A DNA stretch of 64,000 nt from Myxocyprinus asiaticus (taxonomy: Eukaryota > Chordata > Actinopteri > Cypriniformes > Catostomidae): assembly GCF_019703515.2 (NCBI RefSeq), contig NC_059385.1, positions 28,686,001 to 28,750,000 on the forward strand, given 5' to 3'. This document shows, in pieces, positions 1 through 13,438 of this stretch. Positions within the stretch are counted from its first letter, which is position 1; every line of letters begins with the position of its first letter. The notes under the pieces were generated by a model. It searched no databases. It had not been told where the DNA came from and saw only the letters and a program-made list of their open reading frames with translations. A program made the translations under genes and the position numbers.

Positions 1-149
1 CAACAGTTCATAGTGACCACATCTTTCAAGCTCCAAAAAGGACACAAAACACCATACATGCACCATAAAAATAGGCCATATGACTCTAAATCCCAGTCTT
101 ATGAAGCCATACAGTAGCTTTACTTAAGGAGCAGAGTGAAATTTAAATC

Positions 150-418
150 AGTATTCACTGAAAATTATGCTGTTGATTTTTTTTAATTTGTTAAACAGTG
201 ATGAAAGATTTAGATGCAGCAAATCCTCACGAGATGTCAGTGGTTTTTATTTCACCTCTAGAGGCTGTTGCTATACTGTAGAAACAAGCCGTTTTAACTG
301 GAGAATCTTCCAGCTCCGGCCACAAAGGAAAAAACAAAAAAGAATATCGGCATAGATTTATACCGATAACCGATAGTTTCAAAAACCAACCGATAAAACC
401 GATATATCGGTCTAACTC
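150..418. mobile_element. 3' part of a CGATATATCGG-type DNA element
   Basis: The terminal 120 bp carry repeated CCGATA/ATCGG words and stop at a TA dinucleotide (419-420). The body, including the words GTGTCAGTG and TATTTCAC, aligns by eye with the copy at 27931-29115. Only the right-hand part is present. This copy is useful because it lacks the insertion found at 28478 in the other copy. Confidence 0.6.
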
Positions 419-474
419 TACAATCAACAATCATTATGTCATGATACTTTTTCTAATGATATTGTAGCAATACT

Positions 475-803
475 TTAGATCCCTGTATCGATATTTTGAT
501 TCACCACTTTGTGTATTCATACCATATCCAACAGTTATAATAATAATAATAATTATAATAATAAAGCAGGATGTCTAAAGCACAAATTCTGAGACAGTGT
601 TTCTTAGTGCAGTCAGAAATGCTTCTATGTGCTAGAGCGAAAAGGAACCTGTAGATTCAATCTTTCTGTCGCGGACATGCTGAATCTCTCTAACGCGTTT
701 GGGGCTTAAATCGTGATCCAATTATATCGTGATGTATCGCAATGTATTGAATCGTGACGTATCAGAATGCGTATCGTGAGGTGGTTGCCGATACCTAGCC
801 CTA
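475..803. mobile_element. hAT-like element end (fragment)
   Basis: The segment ends in CCTAGCCCTA, which read in reverse gives TAGGGCTAGGTATCG, a typical fish hAT-like terminus followed by ATCGTGA/TATCGTG words. The same terminal style is seen at 3525. The left limit is not clear and no target duplication was found. Confidence 0.45.
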
Positions 804-844
804 GTCATGGTCAAAGGTTCTCTTTTGTACAGATGGATTTGAAT

Positions 845-2328
845 GACATGGTGCTGTTCAGTAATGTCAAAGATCATAATCACAATTATTTTGGTCAATA
901 TTGAGATCACGATTATTTAACACGATTACTTATTGACCTTTTTTTAAAAAAAAACTTGTCTTTTTAACAGTGGATTTCCTTGAACTTAATGTAAACTGCA
1001 CTGGGTAGGGGAGGAGGCTATTGTCATATAATTATTTTGTCACGTATGGTAGTCAAATGAAGGAAAGCCTCCATCGCCACCATTTACAGCAGGGATGCAC
1101 ACACTTCTATGGAATGAGATTACTTTTTCATCATGCTATTGCAAGATCTACCATGTACAATAAAGGCTATACATCATCACAATACAAAAATTTCAGTAGT
1201 CTTTAGTGAAATTTGACGATTCAAAACCACAACAAATAATAACACTAACTAATATTTTAATTATGGAAGAATGGTTTCAAGTTCTAAGTAATTATTGAAG
1301 ACTAGTAAACAGTCAGTAAAAAAATAACAAAAAAAAACAGCAATGAATAGAAATTGTTTTATTAAGTGCTTTTTTTAAATGTATTTGACCGTTCAGGCGC
1401 GCATTAGCGCGAGCATTTTTTTACACGCTTGTTCTGCATACACTGCCTTTCAATTAAACGGCGCAGCTGTTACTAGATCACTAGCGAATTATAAAATTAC
1501 GTGCTCTGGATTATTTTCAATGGCAGAATAAGAATATTAACTTTCTATTAAGTAACACAGGCCTAGGCTATCACAAATATAGCCAGCTATTTATTCGTTA
1601 TTGACGTTTTAATCAGTCTTCTTGTCCAATCGGGCAATTCAAATTCTCTTTCACTTGTCCCGGACAAGCGTTAATGTCGAGCCCTGATTAAATATTGTAT
1701 TCAGCATTCTCCGATAACAATTTTTCTTCTGCAGTATAGCTCCTAAAGTAAATGTACGTTGTTTTAAAGGAGTTTTGGATATTATTTTGGAATATAAGCC
1801 AAAAAAGACTAATCAAAAACTTATTTTGTTCCAGTGTAAAATGGGCTAAGACTCACCTTTTATGTTCACTTTGATCCATCTTTAACTCACAAAAAACAAA
1901 CTTTCTCTTAATAGAGCTGCGTATCGCCGACTTCATGATAAATGAACTTGACACACACATTATGATTCACTGCGTCGCAAGCCATCACGTTATAATCTAG
2001 CTGCAGCAAACTCGCACGAGTGACGTGTGTCCCTGCGCCAGAGTGTGCATCAGCCGGGAGAAGATTCAATCTCTTCCCCGGTCACTTTACATAACTCCTA
2101 GATGTGGCACTGACCGCACAGAGAAATGCTGGTTTTGGAGTTGATTTTCATAACCCGCTTCCTTATTATTTTAACTTAAAGGATTCTTTAAAGACATAAC
2201 ACCGAGTTGTTTCATTGCGAAACGGAATGCGGCACAACAATAATTTTATCTCGATTAACTTGTTTTCATCATTGTTGGAAGCCAAAATTCGTAATTGAAA
2301 ATAAAATTTGATTAATCGCCCAGCCCTA
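845..2328. mobile_element. hAT-like element, ATTAATCG type, with a second element end inside
   Basis: The right end reads GATTAATCGCCCAGCCCTA, in reverse TAGGGCTGGGCGATTAATC. The left side has matching ATCACGATTATTTAACACG words but its exact edge is eroded. A separate terminus of the CAGGGCTCGA family ends at 1686 (CGTTAATGTCGAGCCCTG), so an older or nested element of the type at 12329 is embedded. There is no open frame of note. Confidence 0.45.
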
Positions 2329-3065
2329 GAAAATTGTCACTTTTGGGTGAACTAGAAGATATTGTTGCATCGTTACGAACTCCTGACCATAATCACAAGC
2401 TTTGTTGCATTTAAGTCTGCATATTCTTATCGCTACTAAAACATTGAAAATGCTAGTATGAATCAGAAAGGACTAATTTTTCGAAGTAACCGTATCTGTA
2501 TCGTTGCATGTGTTGCCTCATGAGTGAAGGTGGAGGCATGAAGCTGAGTTGTGTCTACAGTTTCAAAATATTTTTGTTTCTTTAAATGAGTTCTGCTCCA
2601 TCCGTCTTGGCTTGAGTTAAGGTCATACCGCCTCACATCACCTCCATTCTGAGCTCTCGTAGACTCATGCCATTTGAATGTCTGCTATATCAACCATTAG
2701 GCTGTTTTTATTTCATTTATCATGACAAAGGTGGGATATCAGTGCTGCTATTTTAGGGAAATGCTAAGAGCACAGGATGATGGAAAATGGGCTGTGTGCA
2801 CCAGCCACAACATATCAATAGATTGAAACCAATACTTTATAGATACACAGGGTTGGGGGATATAGCTAAAAGAACAAGATATTTTTCAAACTTTTGATGA
2901 TATTGGATGTGCTCTTTGACCCATATGTCCATCCATTATAACTGTGGTTATTGACGAAACCAGTGTGCAGCTTGGCACTTTGTCCTGATATTTGATCAGG
3001 CTCACCTGACATTACCTCTTGGACTGTATAAATCACAGTAAATACAGGTGCAAGTACAATAAATG

Positions 3066-4545
3066 TTAAAGGAATATTCCAGGTTCAGTAAAAGTTGAGC
3101 TCAATCAACAGCGTTTGTGGCATAATGTTGATTACCATGAAAATTTATTTGGGGCAATGACCTGCTTTTCGTGAAAAAAAAAAAAAAAAAAAAAAAAAGA
3201 TCTGAGTTACAATAAGGCACTCACAATGGAAGTGAAAGGGGCCAATCCCTAAATGATAAAATGCTCACTGTTTCAAAAGTATAGCTACAAGACAAACTAT
3301 ATGCGTTAACATGATTTTATTTGATTAAATCTCTTACTAAACTTTTCTGTGTATATCTAGTTTACAACTTCATTACCATGATGATGAAACGCCGTAAACC
3401 CAAAAACGGCAATTTAAACATCTTTAGTGCTTTTATAAAATTACAGTCTTTTCCATCTTTAAACCCACTTTCGTTACAAGTGTGTCACTGTAACCTTCAT
3501 TTTGAATGTTTTAAAGAAAATGAGTAGGACTGGGTATCACCAGCCACCTCACGATATATGTATTGTGATACACGTCAAGATTCGATATACAGCATATCAC
3601 GATACATCACGATATCATGATTAGATTTCGATTTTTCTTCTAATTTCAATTCATTTGGGTATATCTCAGTTAGAATGTCCATTTTTGCATACAGGGGACC
3701 TTCTAACTTGTTAAATTATGGACATATCAATTTTACACATTTTATCATCAGTTTTTCATCATTTTGGTGACATTTTAGCTGCTTTTTTAAATATATATAT
3801 TCTATGTATTACATCAATACATATGAAGTGTTTGTTTGGTTAAATGGCTTCTTTACAGCATTTATGCCATGTGTAATTAGAATTAAATGTTTATTTTTTA
3901 GTTTTTGATAAATAACTGACTATTGAGAACAGAAAGGATATTAAAAGAAACATTATTAAATAGCAAATGGTTTGCTTGGAGCTAGTCTTTGGTCTCGCAT
4001 CACGCATTAAGAGTCAAAGCTTTTACTCTCAGCATGCAGTGAAAAGATCTCCATGCAGAAGTTCTTCACCACTACACCACTCAAACACTGGTGAGTGAAA
4101 TCCAAAACATTTACCAGCCAGTGGCTAATCACAGACATTTTTGTAGCACACGGGAAGTATTTACACACATGATTGTAGGGGATTGCAGATGGAAAGAAAG
4201 AGTGATCTTGGCATTTTAAGAATTGACATTGGGATCGTACAAATGAAGAATGAGTGAGAGAGGTCCAGCTTGTCCGTGAGAGAAACTGTGAATCCTGTAG
4301 GATCAGTTTCAGTCTCTTTCGTGTCTCATTGAAGCATCTCTGACTGCACTGAAAATATCATGAAATACTGTATCACGATACATGGATCTAAGAAACACTT
4401 CAATTGCGATATATTGAAGTTTGATTGTATCGACACAGCCCTAAAAAGGAGGGACAGTCGAAATTATATTTTGTGGTAATCAACATTATGGCACAAATTA
4501 TGTCGATTGAGCTTAACTTGTATTGAACCCGGAATATTTATTTAT
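3066..4545. mobile_element. TTAA foldback MITE (GGAATATTCC type), interrupted
   Basis: It starts TTAAAGGAATATTCC and finishes with the inverted complement of the same sequence (the right arm runs from about 4452 and includes GAACCCGGAATATT). The arms are about 90 bp and share words such as ATGTTGATTACCA. The body is split by the hAT-like insertion at 3525. A poly(A) run lies at 3174-3198. Related copies are at 30265 and 31833. The TTAA flank suggests a piggyBac/Kolobok-like target, which is an inference. Confidence 0.7.
3525..4443. mobile_element. hAT-like element nested in a foldback MITE
   Basis: The termini are TAGGACTGGGTATC on the left and, in reverse, TAGGGCTGTGTCGATAC on the right. 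The flanking 8-mers are AAAATGAG (3517-3524) and AAAAGGAG (4444-4451), matching at 7 of 8 positions, as expected for an aged 8-bp hAT target duplication. Removing the element restores the host MITE. The body is 919 bp with no long frame, so it is non-autonomous. Confidence 0.8.
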
Positions 4546-5154
4546 ATTTATAAATGTATCCCCCCACCTTTTTCAGTTTATAAGTCAACATTAAAATGAT
4601 GGCTTTTCTCTGCCAAGTCTGGGCATTGATGCAGAGCCCAGGTCAGACCTTCAAAAGTGCCTCCAAGTCATTCAGAGTGCTTTGTCTTCCCTTGAGGGTG
4701 GTTTCAAAGGGTGGGAAACTTTGCTTCCAACATGTGTTTTCTGCTGCTAATCTCCTCTCTAACCTTGGAGGCTGGTGGGAACGGCCGGATCAGTCATTGT
4801 CTCTGCCACTTCTCATGTGTTGTAGTAGCTACATCAAAAGCCTTCCTAAGACAATATGTCCTCCCCAGCTTCCCGCACATGCATGTGGACAACTCATTGA
4901 ATGGCACAGCTAGACTATTCTTTTTGGGTGTTTTCAATTTGTTACATTTTGATTCATAAAAAATCTTTAATTTGCAAATGAGATTACACAAAGACTGATT
5001 TCTGAGTTTTTCTTTTCATGCTGTAAATCCCATCCAGCCATACATCAGAATGAAATGAACTTTTGGATGCTTTTCATCTTGATGAAAGCGCATTTCATGT
5101 TAAAATGCTGCCATAATCGAATTGACCAAAATATTTAACATGCACAATTATTGT

Positions 5155-5230
5155 TGTCACGAGACCAACATTTCAGTAGACGGTACCGAGACTATTCTCG
5201 ATACCAATTTCGATACCATAGAGCTATTGA
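5155..5230. mobile_element. Possible terminal fragment of an ATACC-rich DNA element
   Basis: The stretch has repeated CGATACC/GGTACCG words after TGTCACGAGACC, resembling the ends of other hAT-like repeats in the window. No partner end was located. Confidence 0.25.
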
Positions 5231-5742
5231 ACACACTCCTTTAGCCTAATAAAATGTTAAATTTAGATGTAAATAATACATTAAAACAACAGCATGTTTC
5301 CTTTGAGTGTTTCTCAATTAAGTAAACATTGTTTAGTTTACGAAGGATTCTATGAAATCAGTTAGATTTTTTTTCCTAAATTCCACGTTTTCCAATTTTT
5401 TTTCTGAAATCCATCCTTTGAAGTTTAATTCAATTTCATTATCAACATTGTTAAATCAAATTAATCCTAACTTCAATCAAATGAAAATAGAACAGTTACT
5501 TTTGAAGAAAACTATAATTTATTTTTAAAATGAAGTGCTTTAGTGAAGATCCTCACAGCATAATCACAAACACAAGATTGGTCTTATTTTTGTCAAATAA
5601 AGTGCTGCAAAGCAGAGCATCACTTTATAAATGAAAACATTAAGATATATTCTGTACAACAGCACTCTTGCCTGTGAGATATGGGTTCAAAATAATAATA
5701 ACAACAATAATAAACACAAATTATTACATTTCCTGCTACAGG

Positions 5743-5790
5743 CTTTTATTTTGAATCAGACTTTTATTTTGAATCAGACTTTTATTTTGA
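5743..5790. repeat. 18-bp tandem repeat, about 2.7 copies
   Basis: The unit CTTTTATTTTGAATCAGA occurs twice in full (5743, 5761) and partly a third time (5779). It is a simple minisatellite in intron. A run of T then 12 G follows at 5812-5832. Confidence 0.85.
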
Positions 5791-6584
5791 TGAATGCTTT
5801 TCTGGTTATGTTTTTTTTTTGGGGGGGGGGGGGTAGTTTCACACTTCCGGATAAGACGTTGATTATGACCCAGTGAGATTATTGAAGCACAAATCTGCAA
5901 TGTAAATATATAGTATGCAGTAAGCACACATATAATAAGCACAGTGTGCGATGCTCATAAAATGTCATTTTCAGCAATGAGCAGCACGTTAAATGACATC
6001 CACAATGACATGACATGCACACAAATGAGGACTGTCTGCATGTAGAGAAAATCTGGGCCACACACGGATAGTCCGCAAGGACTGTTTTGATGCCGAAATT
6101 TGCGTCACGCACGCTGTGCGTGGAGTAATCACTAATGCGGACAACCGAAGTATACCTTGGCCTTTCCTATGTTGGGCTTGGCGGGCCACTCAAACAAACG
6201 GATCAATGTTTGAAAAGCACTACAGTGTTTACGCTTTTTAGGGAAATCAACCTATGAATGATGTAGTTGTAGTTGTCTCTGTTGAGATAGGATAAAGTAT
6301 TTAAACATCAAAAAAATAACAGTTTTAATAAACTCCCGAGGGCAGAGGATGTGTAAAACTTTGACTACACAATTTAGTTAGTACACATGTTGAATACTCT
6401 TCATGAATAGTGATGGTAAGAAAATGCTACTCGTTTAGCTGGTTTGTGATGCGACTGACTTGGTGACTTTATCGTCAATCTCAGCAGGTACACGAGAGTG
6501 GTAAAATGTGTAGATTAAGCATCATTTACACAACTCATGGGCATCCATTTAACTACATTTTGTTGGACTCATTCTAAAAAGCTA

Positions 6585-6930
6585 GCGATAGACCAATATA
6601 TCGGCCAGACCAATTAAACTGCCAGGTTTTTTTGGGGGGGGGGGGTTATTGTGCGAGCATCGGCCGTGACTGTAACCGTGTTCGCTCGGGCAATATACAG
6701 AAATATTGGCTTTCTCTTGTGTTAGTTCCAAAATCTACCAATAAATTTGTCAATGGGTAGTAAACAACTTCTGTGTTCAAGAGTTTTATTTTCACGTTTA
6801 AGCAGATTTGAGTACATCTGAATTGCCGTTTTTAAATTATGTATATCGGCACTTATATCGGCCATCAGTATATTGCTATCTAGATATCTTTTCAGCATTG
6901 ACCATTGGAAAAACCCATATAGTCCACCAC
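6585..6930. mobile_element. TA-flanked CGATA-type MITE
   Basis: The left end is GCGATAGACCAATATATCGG. The right end in reverse is GTGGTGGACTATATGGG. Both are bordered by TA (6583-6584 and 6931-6932). The 346-bp body has TATATCGGC words. The same terminal style is seen at 418, 29115 and 38187. Confidence 0.6.
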
Positions 6931-7280
6931 TAAAAAAAAGCTTCCTGTCTTTGTGAGTTAGTGAAAAAGCAATATTGTGCACTTTTTAAATACAATTTAG
7001 AGGCTCTTAGGGTTTTGCACCCATAAAGGATATTTATCTGGTAGTAGTACATTAAACTGAACTAATTGAGCTGCTAATCTCAAAGGAAAATCAGGAGGTG
7101 AATTAATCACACTACTTTTTCTCGTAGATACTTTTGATTTGTCATTCAGTTTAGTTCTTGGGAAATCAATCTTGAAATCTTCCAGATACAGCTGCGCACA
7201 TGTGTTTCATCAGTTCGAAATGGACTCCATCAGTAAGTTCCCACAAACACACATCCAGAACTTATCAACACAAGATAGCG

Positions 7281-7485
7281 TTAAAGGAATAATTCACTCC
7301 AGAATGAAAATGATCATTTAGCCACCTTCATTTCATTTCAAACCTATATGACTTTCTTCTGTGGAACACAAAAGGAGATATTTTAAAGATTTTTGCGATC
7401 CCTAATTTCACTGTAGACATTACATCTATATATTGGGTTGAAACAATATGAAGGTGATTAAATGATAGAATTTGTATTCCTTTAA
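7281..7485. mobile_element. TTAA foldback MITE (AATTCAC type)
   Basis: The ends are TTAAAGGAATAATTCAC and, in reverse, TTAAAGGAATACAAATTC. Inverted arms of about 50 bp both carry CACCTTCAT-like words. Total length is 205 bp with TTAA at each edge. Confidence 0.75.
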
Positions 7486-7604
7486 ATGTTTTTAAGTCGT
7501 GTTTCATTACTGATCGTGAATGGGCTCAGCCAGTGGTAGCACTATAAAAATGTTTTTTTTGAAAAAGGTACCAAGTGTTTCTATAAGGACAGTTGCTTGT
7601 ATAT

Positions 7605-7745
7605 TAGGGATGTGCACGAGTAATCGACTGATCGAGTACTTGTTCTGCACCAGCCAGTCAACTACTAAAAACACTACTCGAATATCGCAAATTGATTTTC
7701 CTTTGCACGTTTGTGGCCACTGTCGAGGTGTTGAATGTGAAAAGG
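7605..7745. mobile_element. hAT-like element left end (GTGCACGAGTAATCG type)
   Basis: It begins TAGGGATGTGCACGAG, followed by GAGTACTTG and TACTCGAA words. The same family is represented by the copy at 19716-20148. The right end was not identified. Confidence 0.45.
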
Positions 7746-9968
7746 ACCTATGATGGCGTCTTTGGTGTGTGCTTTGCTTCTAAAACAAGTGTGGCTGTGC
7801 TTCTAATATTTTGATTCTTATTGAATTCACAGAATATTGAATGTATAGAATATATATAAATATGGTTGCCATCAGCCTTTCAGCTTTGATCAGCTATTAA
7901 ATAAAAGGTTATCGATGACCAGTTGTCAGGAAAGTTAGTGGGTCTTTTAAGGGTGGAGTCTAAGAAAGCAGTTTTATCCCGTTTGGACAGAATGTGGCAC
8001 TACAGCAGTGGAAAGGCATGAAATTGCTTGCAGCTTCAATTAATACACATTAATTAAATGTAATTGTATTATTAGTGTAAAAAAGGTAATTCACCCAATG
8101 ATTTTCACTGCATCTTTTGTTCCATACAATGAAAGTGAATGGGGACTGAGGCTGTCAGTCTAACTAACCAACCCTTTAACAAATGTCAGGTAAAATAGGT
8201 TTATGTTAGAATATGTATAATTTTGTGAGCTTATGGACTAAAATGGTATTGTTCTTTGAGTGCAATTATTGCTGCTTGCAGCCACTGTATATTCTTGTTT
8301 GTTTTTTTTGTTTTTTCAAGTGGAAAACAAACCCATATCTATCCCGACCTGCTTCCTGTCGAAAATCTCGGCAGCTCATGCTATCAGCTCAGGTCTTTGT
8401 GTAGAAGTACTGATAGTGTATCTGTAAGATGCCTACAGTGAGTGTAAGAATGTCAAGAGGCTTTCTCCTCTGTAAGGACAGAGAACCAGCTGGTGCTTTT
8501 TTTTTTTTAAGTCTATTGATTGTAACCTGAAGACTCCATTGTCTGTCTGGCTTTCCATACAATAATTAAAGCCCTGCTTTCATTTGGTTTAATAAATGAC
8601 ACTAGAATGGAGGTACTAGTAGCTCCCAGTAATTGCGGAATAAAAGCAGTCCTCACGTCAGAATTTACATTTGCAATTACTGTTGTTTCCAAAAATTAGG
8701 CAGAACTAATTTAGCTACTGAATTGTGGCCATTGGTAACACAAAACACATACTACTACACTGATTCAGTCATAGTAGTATTGATTAGTGGAAAATACAAT
8801 CAGATTATCCTTTAAAACAGAAGGATTAGAATTGTATGAGCAAGGAAAATTCTTTCCTTCCATTCATATTATCATGCATTAGAATACCATGTAGTAAAAT
8901 CTCTTATAGTAATAAGACATCGGCGCTTGTTCTGAAGAGGGAACCCAAAATGGCAGCCACTGACTGCTCATTTTCAGGAATCAAAACCTGAGATTATTTG
9001 ATGTGGACATATGGTATCCCTTGTGTTGCACCAAACACCCCTTTTCCTTAATCTGCTCTCAGTTTTGTTACACAGCCCATGCAGATTGCTAGCTAAACCT
9101 TTTTATTTCTGCACTAACACTCAGTTAGTTATCATTAGCAGGTAAACTGGTACTCGAGAAGTACACCTTGACAACACAACTATGTTTTGGCTTTTATCTT
9201 GAGCCAAATGTAGTATAGCCTTAGCTGATTGTTGGGGTATACAGCAGGCAGGCAGCAAATGGACGCTCAGTTGTAAAGTGGGGATGAGGTCTCTACACAC
9301 CAGTAAACAAGGATTAATATCCTCCATAAGTGTGTCATCAGTCTGGGACAGGGATTCCCACTGATGCTGGTGTGGGATCCACATTTATAAACTTGGTTGT
9401 GGTCTCCAAGTCATTCTTTTCAATGAACCAGTTCGCAAATCGGACCAATTCGTTCAAAGCGGTTCTCGAGTTAAAAGCTCAATGAGTCTTCTGGTGTTGT
9501 ATCGCTCGTAATCAGCAGAGAACTGGTGAGTAAGATGATTTTTGGGGCTTGAGTGTAGTAAACAACTCCATTTTCCTACTTATAAATGTGTCCAACTCAT
9601 CTCTAAACATTTTGATAATTTCATTTAATTTATATTGATAACTTACCCTTAGTTATAATTGTGAATTATTGTTATCATGCTTGATTACATTCCTGTTGAT
9701 ATCACAGTGGCTATCTGCTCCATTGTTAATTTGAGTTAATACTGAATTGTTACACTATTGTGACAGCATGAGTGTGTGTTTGATGAGAGTATTGGGAAAC
9801 CCTCCATCTGCTGGTGTTAAAACTGAAGTCCCCATCCCCCTGATGCAGATCATGTGAGTTTATGTAAACCTTGTGGTTTCACTTCTGTAATGGTTTTTCA
9901 TATACATTCATTAGGCATGTTAGTTTTTTTTTAACACTCTCTGGCTTTCAAGTTTCACTATTATTATA

Positions 9969-11283
9969 CAGTGATGTGAAAAAATATTTGCCCCCTTCCA
10001 AATTGTTTTAGATCTTCAAACGAGTAATTAAATAAAACAAAGGCAAGCTGAAATACATTTTTCAAATACTTTTTTTGTTTAATTTTTTTGTTTTTTTTAA
10101 TTGAAGCAAAAAAGTTATCCAACACCTATATCACCCATGTGAAAAACTAACTCTCCCCTTAAATTTAATAGCTGGTTGTACCACCTTTAACAGCAACAAC
10201 TGCAAAACGCTTCCAATAACTGGGGATGAGTCTTTTACAACGCTGTGGTGGAATTTTGGCCCACTCTTCTTTGCAGAACTTCTTTACTTCAGCCACATTG
10301 AAGGGTTTTTGAGCATGAACTGCCCGTTTAAGGTCCTGCCACAGCATCTCAATCAAGTTCAAGTCAGGAATTTGACTAGGCCACTCCAAAACTTTAATTT
10401 AGCTTCTTCTGAGCCATTCAGAGGTGGACTTACTTCCATGTTTTGGATCATTGTCTTGCTGCATAGTCCAGTTGCGCTTGAGCTTCAACTCATGGACTGA
10501 TGACCAGATGTTGTCCTTTAGGATTTTCTGGTAGTGAGCAGAATTCATGTTTCCCTTAATTATTGCAAGTCGCCCTGGCCCTGACGCAGCAAAGCATCTC
10601 CACACCATCACACTACCACCACCATGCTTGACCATAGGTATGATGTTCTTTTTATGGAATTCCATGTTTGATTTACACCAGATGTAACAAGACCCCTGTC
10701 TTCCAAACAGTTGCACTTTCGACTCATCAGTGCACAGAACATTCTCCCAGAAGGTTTGAGGATTATCAAGGTGTATTTTGGCAAAATTCAGATGAGCCTT
10801 CATGTTCTTCTGGGTTAGCAGTGGTTTTCGCCTTTCCAATCCATGGATGACATATTTGGCCAGGTTTCTTTCTGATAGTGGAGTCATGAACAGTGACATT
10901 TATTGATGCGAAAGAGGCCTGCAGTTCCTTGGATGTTGTCCTTGGCTTTTTTGTGACTTCCTGGATGAGTCGTCGCTGTGCTCATGGAGGAATTTTGGAA
11001 GGTCGGCCACTTCTGGAAAGGTTCATTACTGTGCCAAGTTTTCTCCATTTGGAGATAATGGCTTTCATTGTGGTTCTTTGGAGTCCATGAGCCTTTGAAA
11101 TAGCTTTGTAACCCTTCCCAGACTGATGTAAAGTGCATAACGTTTTTGCTTCAAATAACATTATCATTTAAAAACTGAATTTTGTGTTTACTCTGCCTTT
11201 GTTTTATGTGAGATTTTGTTTGAATTTTTGAAATAATTTAGTATGACATATACACAGAAAACAAATACTTTTTCACAGCACTG
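9969..11283 (-). mobile_element. Tc1/mariner element with both terminal repeats
   Basis: The left terminus CAGTGATGTGAAAAAATATT follows TA (9967-9968). The right terminus in reverse is CAGTGCTGTGAAAAAGTATT. Length is 1315 bp. The right flanking dinucleotide is degenerate. The transposase remnant inside reads on the minus strand. Confidence 0.9.
10165..11167 (-). pseudogene. Tc1 transposase pseudogene
   Basis: The minus strand encodes a broken Tc1-family transposase, the enzyme that cuts and inserts Tc1 transposons. The N-terminal helix-turn-helix region is visible at 11167-10982 (words SGKGYKAISK and GRPSKI). The catalytic DDE domain follows from about 10899, with WENVLCTDESK (first Asp), QQDNDPKH (second Asp) and IPDLNLIEMLW (Glu), consistent with the DD34E triad. 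One in-frame TAA (10399-10401) separates the second Asp from the Glu segment; the frame is otherwise the same on both sides. Further frame changes lie between about 10890 and 11140. It cannot make a working enzyme. Confidence 0.88.
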
Positions 11284-11683
11284 AAGTAAGAGTTGACACA
11301 AGAAGTTTTGCATGGCTTATAGAAAAGTTGCTGAAGTCAGAAAAATTAGTTGATATTTGACCATATATTTTGGCATTGACAGTATTAACATAAGGGTGGG
11401 CTTTCTCTCTTGGCAATTCCAGAATTGGCATTGTCAATGGATAATGCATATCTGTTTTCTAACACTTTTATTTGTGCCATTTTGAGAATATTGAATGTGC
11501 AGATTGCCATGGTTGCTCGGCCAATTAAAAGTTTCCCCGTTTTTGATCAAAATAATCTTTCTCAATAAATAATGCACACTTTATTTTTTCTATTTTCAGA
11601 ATGTTTATATTGTTTGTAATAAGTGCTCATTTGACGACTAATTTTGTGTCTCTCATATTCTGGCTTTCAAATTTATGTTTCAA

Positions 11684-12076
11684 CAGTGTCGGTAAATTAC
11701 TCTAAGTAATCCACTACAAATGACTAGTTTCTCTCAATTACTTTACTGATTACTTAATCAAAATGTAATCACAGTACTAATGACATGTTATTTTCAAAAA
11801 CGCTTTTCACAGAAACGTATAATGTCTATTTCCTCGTTCATTGTCGCACACCCTTCATCTGTCACAGAAACGCAAACAAGCGTACATATGAACAAATTGA
11901 TTCATATTTTAAATGTATTATACATGAATATTATTAGAAATATGCATCACCCAAGTAATGTGCTTAAGTAATTTTCTTAAGTAAATGTAATCCAATCTAA
12001 ATGTAATCCATTATGCTATCATGATTAAAGTAATTAGATTACAGTAGCAAATTAGTAATTGGATTATACTCAACTG
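11684..12076. mobile_element. hAT-like MITE (CAGTGT...TAATCCA type)
   Basis: The left end is CAGTGTCGGTAAATTACTC. The right end GGATTATACTCAACTG is its approximate inverted partner. The interior is rich in AATGTAATC/GTAATCC words in both orientations. Flanking 8-mers TGTTTCAA and TGTATCGT agree at only 5 of 8 positions. Confidence 0.5.
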
Positions 12077-13339
12077 TGTATCGTATTATGTGGCAATTGG
12101 CAACCCAGCTCTAGTGTATTAGTATTGAAAAGCAAAATTGTTTAGTGAATTGAGTAATATATAATAAAATTTTTTTACTTGCATAGCATAAATGTGTACA
12201 TTTCAATTGCACATGCAAGTCGTACATATTACATATCGTGCACATCAGCAATCGGCCACTCCACTCTCTGGTTATTGTATCGTCTGTTTAAAAAAAAAAT
12301 CAAACAATCTGACCACTGTGAATGTTACCAGGGCTCGATAATAAGGACTTCCCGATGGCCCGGGGCCAATGTGAGAGAGATTTTGGCCAGTTGCAAGAAT
12401 GGTCACTGGCCCGATTGCTGCACTCATTGCGTTAGTGCAAGCAGACAACAAGCGAGAGAGCACAAATCACATGGAGCAAACACGGTCTTCTAACCGAGCA
12501 CTCTGAGACGAGCGAGCGCGATTTATATTTAGCTTGTGAACACATAATATACTGGGCGCGACAAGGCACAGTCGCGTGAGCGCACAGAAGCGTGCAGACA
12601 CTGAGCGTGTTTCAACTTGCATCTGGACTTTAAAGGATTCACATCTCTCTTTTGTTCAATTTAGTTGTAAGACATCAGTCCACTTTTCATTCACAGTTAT
12701 ATTTTGGAACCCATTCAACTTAAATACTGTTATAAATTGTAAACAAATACTGATGATGACAATAATAATAAATTGTTATTAATATTATTAGTATTGACTA
12801 AGTTTTAATTTGAAATACAACAGTAATATATTTAAATCATGCACTTTTTAAACCCTCACACTTTTATTTTGACATTCTAAACTCTCCAGGAAGTCCTGTA
12901 TGTGTCTGTTTGTAAGCAAGTTCACAGTAGTTTAATTTGCTTCTTATTCAAATTCTGGTAAAATGCACCTCCGGTGCCGTTCTAAATGCATATTATAAGT
13001 GAACCGAACTGTTGAGCATCTACATCTGAAGAGTAGCACTCAAATATTGCGCACTTCGTGAAGGCTAAAAATAGCCGCGAGTGAATCACCCAGGGCTGCG
13101 TGTGCTTATGTGTGTGTCAGAGCAGCACCACTCACTAATGTGCTTGCACTGCGCGTGCATACTATATTACTATAAAATATACTATTTACTTATTAAACAG
13201 CCTATTGCGATTCACAGAGCTATCGCAAGTGGCTTTGAATAAAATGCACGAGTCATATGAACAACTTTAATGGTGTTTTTATGGTTCTTTTATGTCATTT
13301 TTGGAGCTTGACAGTAATGAACATGACTAACACACAGTA

Positions 13340-13438
13340 TCAGATTTGGATCGGGCTTGTCGGACCGATATCCGATCTGTTTAAAAACGTCAGTATCGGA
13401 ACCGATACCGATCCAGGTATCAGATCGGTGCATCCCTA
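13340..13438. mobile_element. hAT-like terminus (GATCGGTGCATCCCTA)
   Basis: The end read in reverse is TAGGGATGCACCGATC, followed by alternating CCGATA/TATCGG words. This terminal pattern is widespread in fish repeats. The other end was not located. Confidence 0.45.
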
